This document shows, piece after piece, positions 4,836-6,319 of a DNA stretch of 6,319 bases (position 1 is its first letter; each line of letters begins with the position of its first letter). A program made the translations under genes and the position numbers. Origin of the DNA: Solirubrobacterales bacterium (GTDB taxonomy: Bacteria; Actinomycetota; Thermoleophilia; Solirubrobacterales; Solirubrobacteraceae); contig JAATFK010000260.1 in NCBI GenBank assembly GCA_015655225.1, positions 1-6,319 on the forward strand, in the 5' to 3' direction. The notes under the pieces were generated by a model. It worked only from the letters and a program-made list of their open reading frames with translations. It made no database searches and was not told where the DNA came from.

Positions 4836-6319
4836 GTCGTCCCTCCGTCCCGGCGCAGGTCGATCGCTCCCGCATCGGTGACCGTGCCGCGCCAGCCGAC
4901 GGGGACGAGGAGCGTCGACTCGGGCAGCTCACAGACGGCGGGGCCTTCGATGGCGGTGCCCGGCGCGGGCAGGCCCCGGTGGACCGCGAGGGTTTGGGTG
5001 CGACCCGCGAGGCGGGCGGGGCGGGTGTGGGGGGCGGGCGTGCCGGCCGCTTCGGCAGGGCCGGCCGCGCCGCCCGCGCCCGCCGCTTCGCCAGCGCCGC
5101 CCGCGCCGGCCGCTTCGCCAGCGCCGCTCGCGCCGGCTGCGCCGCCCGTGCCGCCCGCCGCCACCTCACCCAGCACCGGCGCGGGGACCGTCGCGGTCAC
5201 GCGCACCGTCACCAGCTCGATCTCGCCGGCCGCGTCGCGGTAGCCGTAGCGGTCCTCGTGGGCGCGCTCGAACGCCTCGCGCAGCGCGGCGGCGGTCGGC
5301 GGCGCGTCGCCGCCGTCGCTCGCGACCGCCGCGCCCTCGACCGTCAGCTCGAACGCCTGCCCGCGATACCGGAGCTCATAGCGCGTCCGCAGCTCCGCCT
5401 CCGGCGCTCCGAGCGCGGTCCTCGCCGCCGCCCCCAGCTCCTCCACGTCGTGCGCGACCGCCTCCCCGGTGAGCGCGTCGCCGGAGCGCAGCACGCTGCG
5501 CTGCGCGTCGCGGCGGCGCGGCGAGACGACCAGCCCGAGCGCCGCCAACACGCCCGACGCTCGCGGCGCGAGGACGCGATCGATCCCCAGCTCCTCCGCG
5601 ATCGCGACGGCGTGCAGCGGGCCGGCGCCGCCGAACGCGACGAGCGCGTGCTCGCGCGGGTCGATCCCGCGCTCGACCGTCACGACCCGCAGCGCCCGCA
5701 CCATCTCGGCGTTCGCGACCCGCACGATGCCGGCGGCGCACTCCTCGACGTCGAGCCCGAGCGTGCGGGCCAGCCCGCCGACCGCGGCCCGGGCGGCCGC
5801 GGCGTCGAGGCGCACCCCGCCCGCGAGCTCGACGGTCCCGGCCCGCCCGAGCCGGCCGAGGACGAGGTTCGCGTCGGTGACCGTGGGCTCCGTGCCACCG
5901 CGACCGTACGCGGCCGGCCCCGGCCGCGAGCCCGCCGAGCGCGGCCCGACGCGCAGCGCGCCGCCCCCGTCGCGCCACGCGATCGAGCCGCCGCCGGCGC
6001 CGACCGTGTGGATGTCGACCATCGGCAGCGCGAGCGGCCGGCCGGCGATCTCGCGGCTCGCGGTCTCGCGCACCGCGCCGTCCTCGACCACGCAGACGTC
6101 GCACGACGTGCCGCCCATGTCGAAGCAGAGGAGGTCCCGGATGCCCGTCTGGCCGGCGATCAGCGCGGCGGCGGCGGCGCCTGCGGCGGGTCCGGACAGG
6201 ACCGTGAGCGCAGCGTGGGCGGCGGCGGTCCCCAGCGGGGCCAGGCCGCCGCTGGACTGCATGATCTGCGGCTCGGGGAGGCCCGCCCCGGCGGTCCGCC
6301 GCGCCAGCGCGCCGAGGTA
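4832..6319 (-). CDS. hyuA: Hydantoinase/oxoprolinase family subunit A, 5' end outside window
   Basis: About 495 codons are visible. The frame is open to the window edge, and the residues before the internal ATG at 6262 (YLGAL...LPEPQI) continue into the family block IMQSSGGL, so that ATG is not the start. Roughly the first 180-200 residues, including most of the N-terminal Hydant_A_N domain, should lie beyond 6319. Visible blocks are SGPAAG, the ASKHA-type phosphate motif CFDMGGTSCDV (about 6127-6095), VGAGGGSIAW, YGRGG...TVTDANLVLGRL, VERGIDPREHALVAFGGAGPLHA, and C-terminally YELRYRGQAFELTV, HEDRYGY and EGPAVCELPESTLLVP. Such proteins bind and use ATP and act with HyuB. The linker before the last domain (about 5165-5021) is an unusual Gly/Ala/Glu-rich run partly made of a 27-bp repeat. 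The protein sequence resumes in frame with normal family blocks after it, so the gene looks intact. The specific reaction (hydantoin, oxoproline or another substrate) is not decidable. Confidence 0.92.
   Translation of the reverse strand, partial: YLGALARRTAGAGLPEPQIMQSSGGLAPLGTAAAHAALTVLSGPAAGAAAAALIAGQTGIRDLLCFDMGGTSCDVCVVEDGAVRETASREIAGRPLALPMVDIHTVGAGGGSIAWRDGGGALRVGPRSAGSRPGPAAYGRGGTEPTVTDANLVLGRLGRAGTVELAGGVRLDAAAARAAVGGLARTLGLDVEECAAGIVRVANAEMVRALRVVTVERGIDPREHALVAFGGAGPLHAVAIAEELGIDRVLAPRASGVLAALGLVVSPRRRDAQRSVLRSGDALTGEAVAHDVEELGAAARTALGAPEAELRTRYELRYRGQAFELTVEGAAVASDGGDAPPTAAALREAFERAHEDRYGYRDAAGEIELVTVRVTATVPAPVLGEVAAGGTGGAAGASGAGEAAGAGGAGEAAGAGGAAGPAEAAGTPAPHTRPARLAGRTQTLAVHRGLPAPGTAIEGPAVCELPESTLLVPVGWRGTVTDAGAIDLRRDGGTT
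4841..4846 (-). promoter_or_regulatory. hyuB ribosome binding site
   Basis: On the - strand GGAGGG stands 5 nt before the GTG at 4835, inside the end of hyuA. With the 4-bp stop/start overlap it indicates coupled translation that keeps the two subunits in proportion, and it confirms the GTG start. Confidence 0.8.
5084..5137. repeat. 27-bp tandem repeat within hyuA
   Basis: Two adjacent 27-bp copies (5084-5110 and 5111-5137, both beginning CGCTTCGCCAGCGCCGC on the + strand) differ at one position. Degenerate copies flank them within about 5042-5165. In the hyuA frame the unit reads as nine residues, GAGGAGEAA in circular form, giving a flexible low-complexity linker. Because the unit length is a multiple of three, copy-number change would keep the reading frame. 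Confidence 0.85.

Noticed and set aside
3559..5169. Long open frame of 536 codons on the - strand, in another frame from hyuB and hyuA
   Set aside because: Its translation is almost all Arg, Pro and Ala, and it overlaps hyuB and hyuA, which show clear family motifs. It is a by-product of GC-rich codon use.
4044..5243. Open frame of 399 codons on the + strand opposite hyuB and hyuA
   Set aside because: The translation is low complexity with no recognisable domain, and the opposite strand carries well-conserved genes. Such antisense frames are usual at this GC content.
5909..5928. Perfect 9-bp inverted repeat with a 2-nt centre inside hyuA
   Set aside because: It is made only of G and C in a Gly/Pro/Ala/Arg-coding stretch of a conserved gene, so codon use explains it adequately.

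Overview
The window is very GC-rich bacterial DNA with strong G/C bias at third codon positions, GTG starts, and both Shine-Dalgarno-led and apparently leaderless genes. Together with the gene set (a stand-alone TatA, an actinobacterial-type M67/JAMM peptidase, a ferritin-like protein and a HyuA/HyuB pair), this suggests a high-GC actinobacterium. The wording of several proteins reminds me of Thermoleophilia/Solirubrobacterales (Conexibacter-like). That assignment is an impression and was not checked by any search.

The left third (about 1-1700) is read on the + strand. It holds the 3' part of a ferritin-like gene with altered metal-ligand motifs, then tatA, a single-domain JAMM (M67) metallopeptidase, and a zinc-ribbon/DUF2007-like protein with a C-terminal membrane anchor. 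The last two are only 6 bp apart and look like one transcription unit. The peptidase start codon lies inside a perfect 12-bp inverted repeat and follows a leaderless-type -10 element.

The rest (about 1729-6319) is read on the - strand and meets the first block tail to tail with a 28-bp gap. In transcription order it holds hyuA (5' end outside the window), hyuB (4-bp GTGA overlap with hyuA, strong ribosome binding site), a 150-bp AT-richer intergenic region, a DUF1802-family gene, a 77-bp gap with a strong hairpin, and a protein resembling a peptidase-MA-like fold that has lost its HExxH motif. HyuA and HyuB should form an ATP-dependent hydantoinase/oxoprolinase-type enzyme, but its substrate cannot be told from this window. 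hyuA carries a Gly/Ala/Glu-rich linker built on a 27-bp tandem repeat.

Most of the window is ordinary housekeeping or catabolic sequence. I see no CRISPR array, tRNA, rRNA, insertion sequence or integrase. No convincing new multi-gene system is visible. The points most worth a second look are the palindrome around the peptidase start codon, the intergenic hairpin, the altered ferritin-like ligand motifs and the degenerate peptidase.
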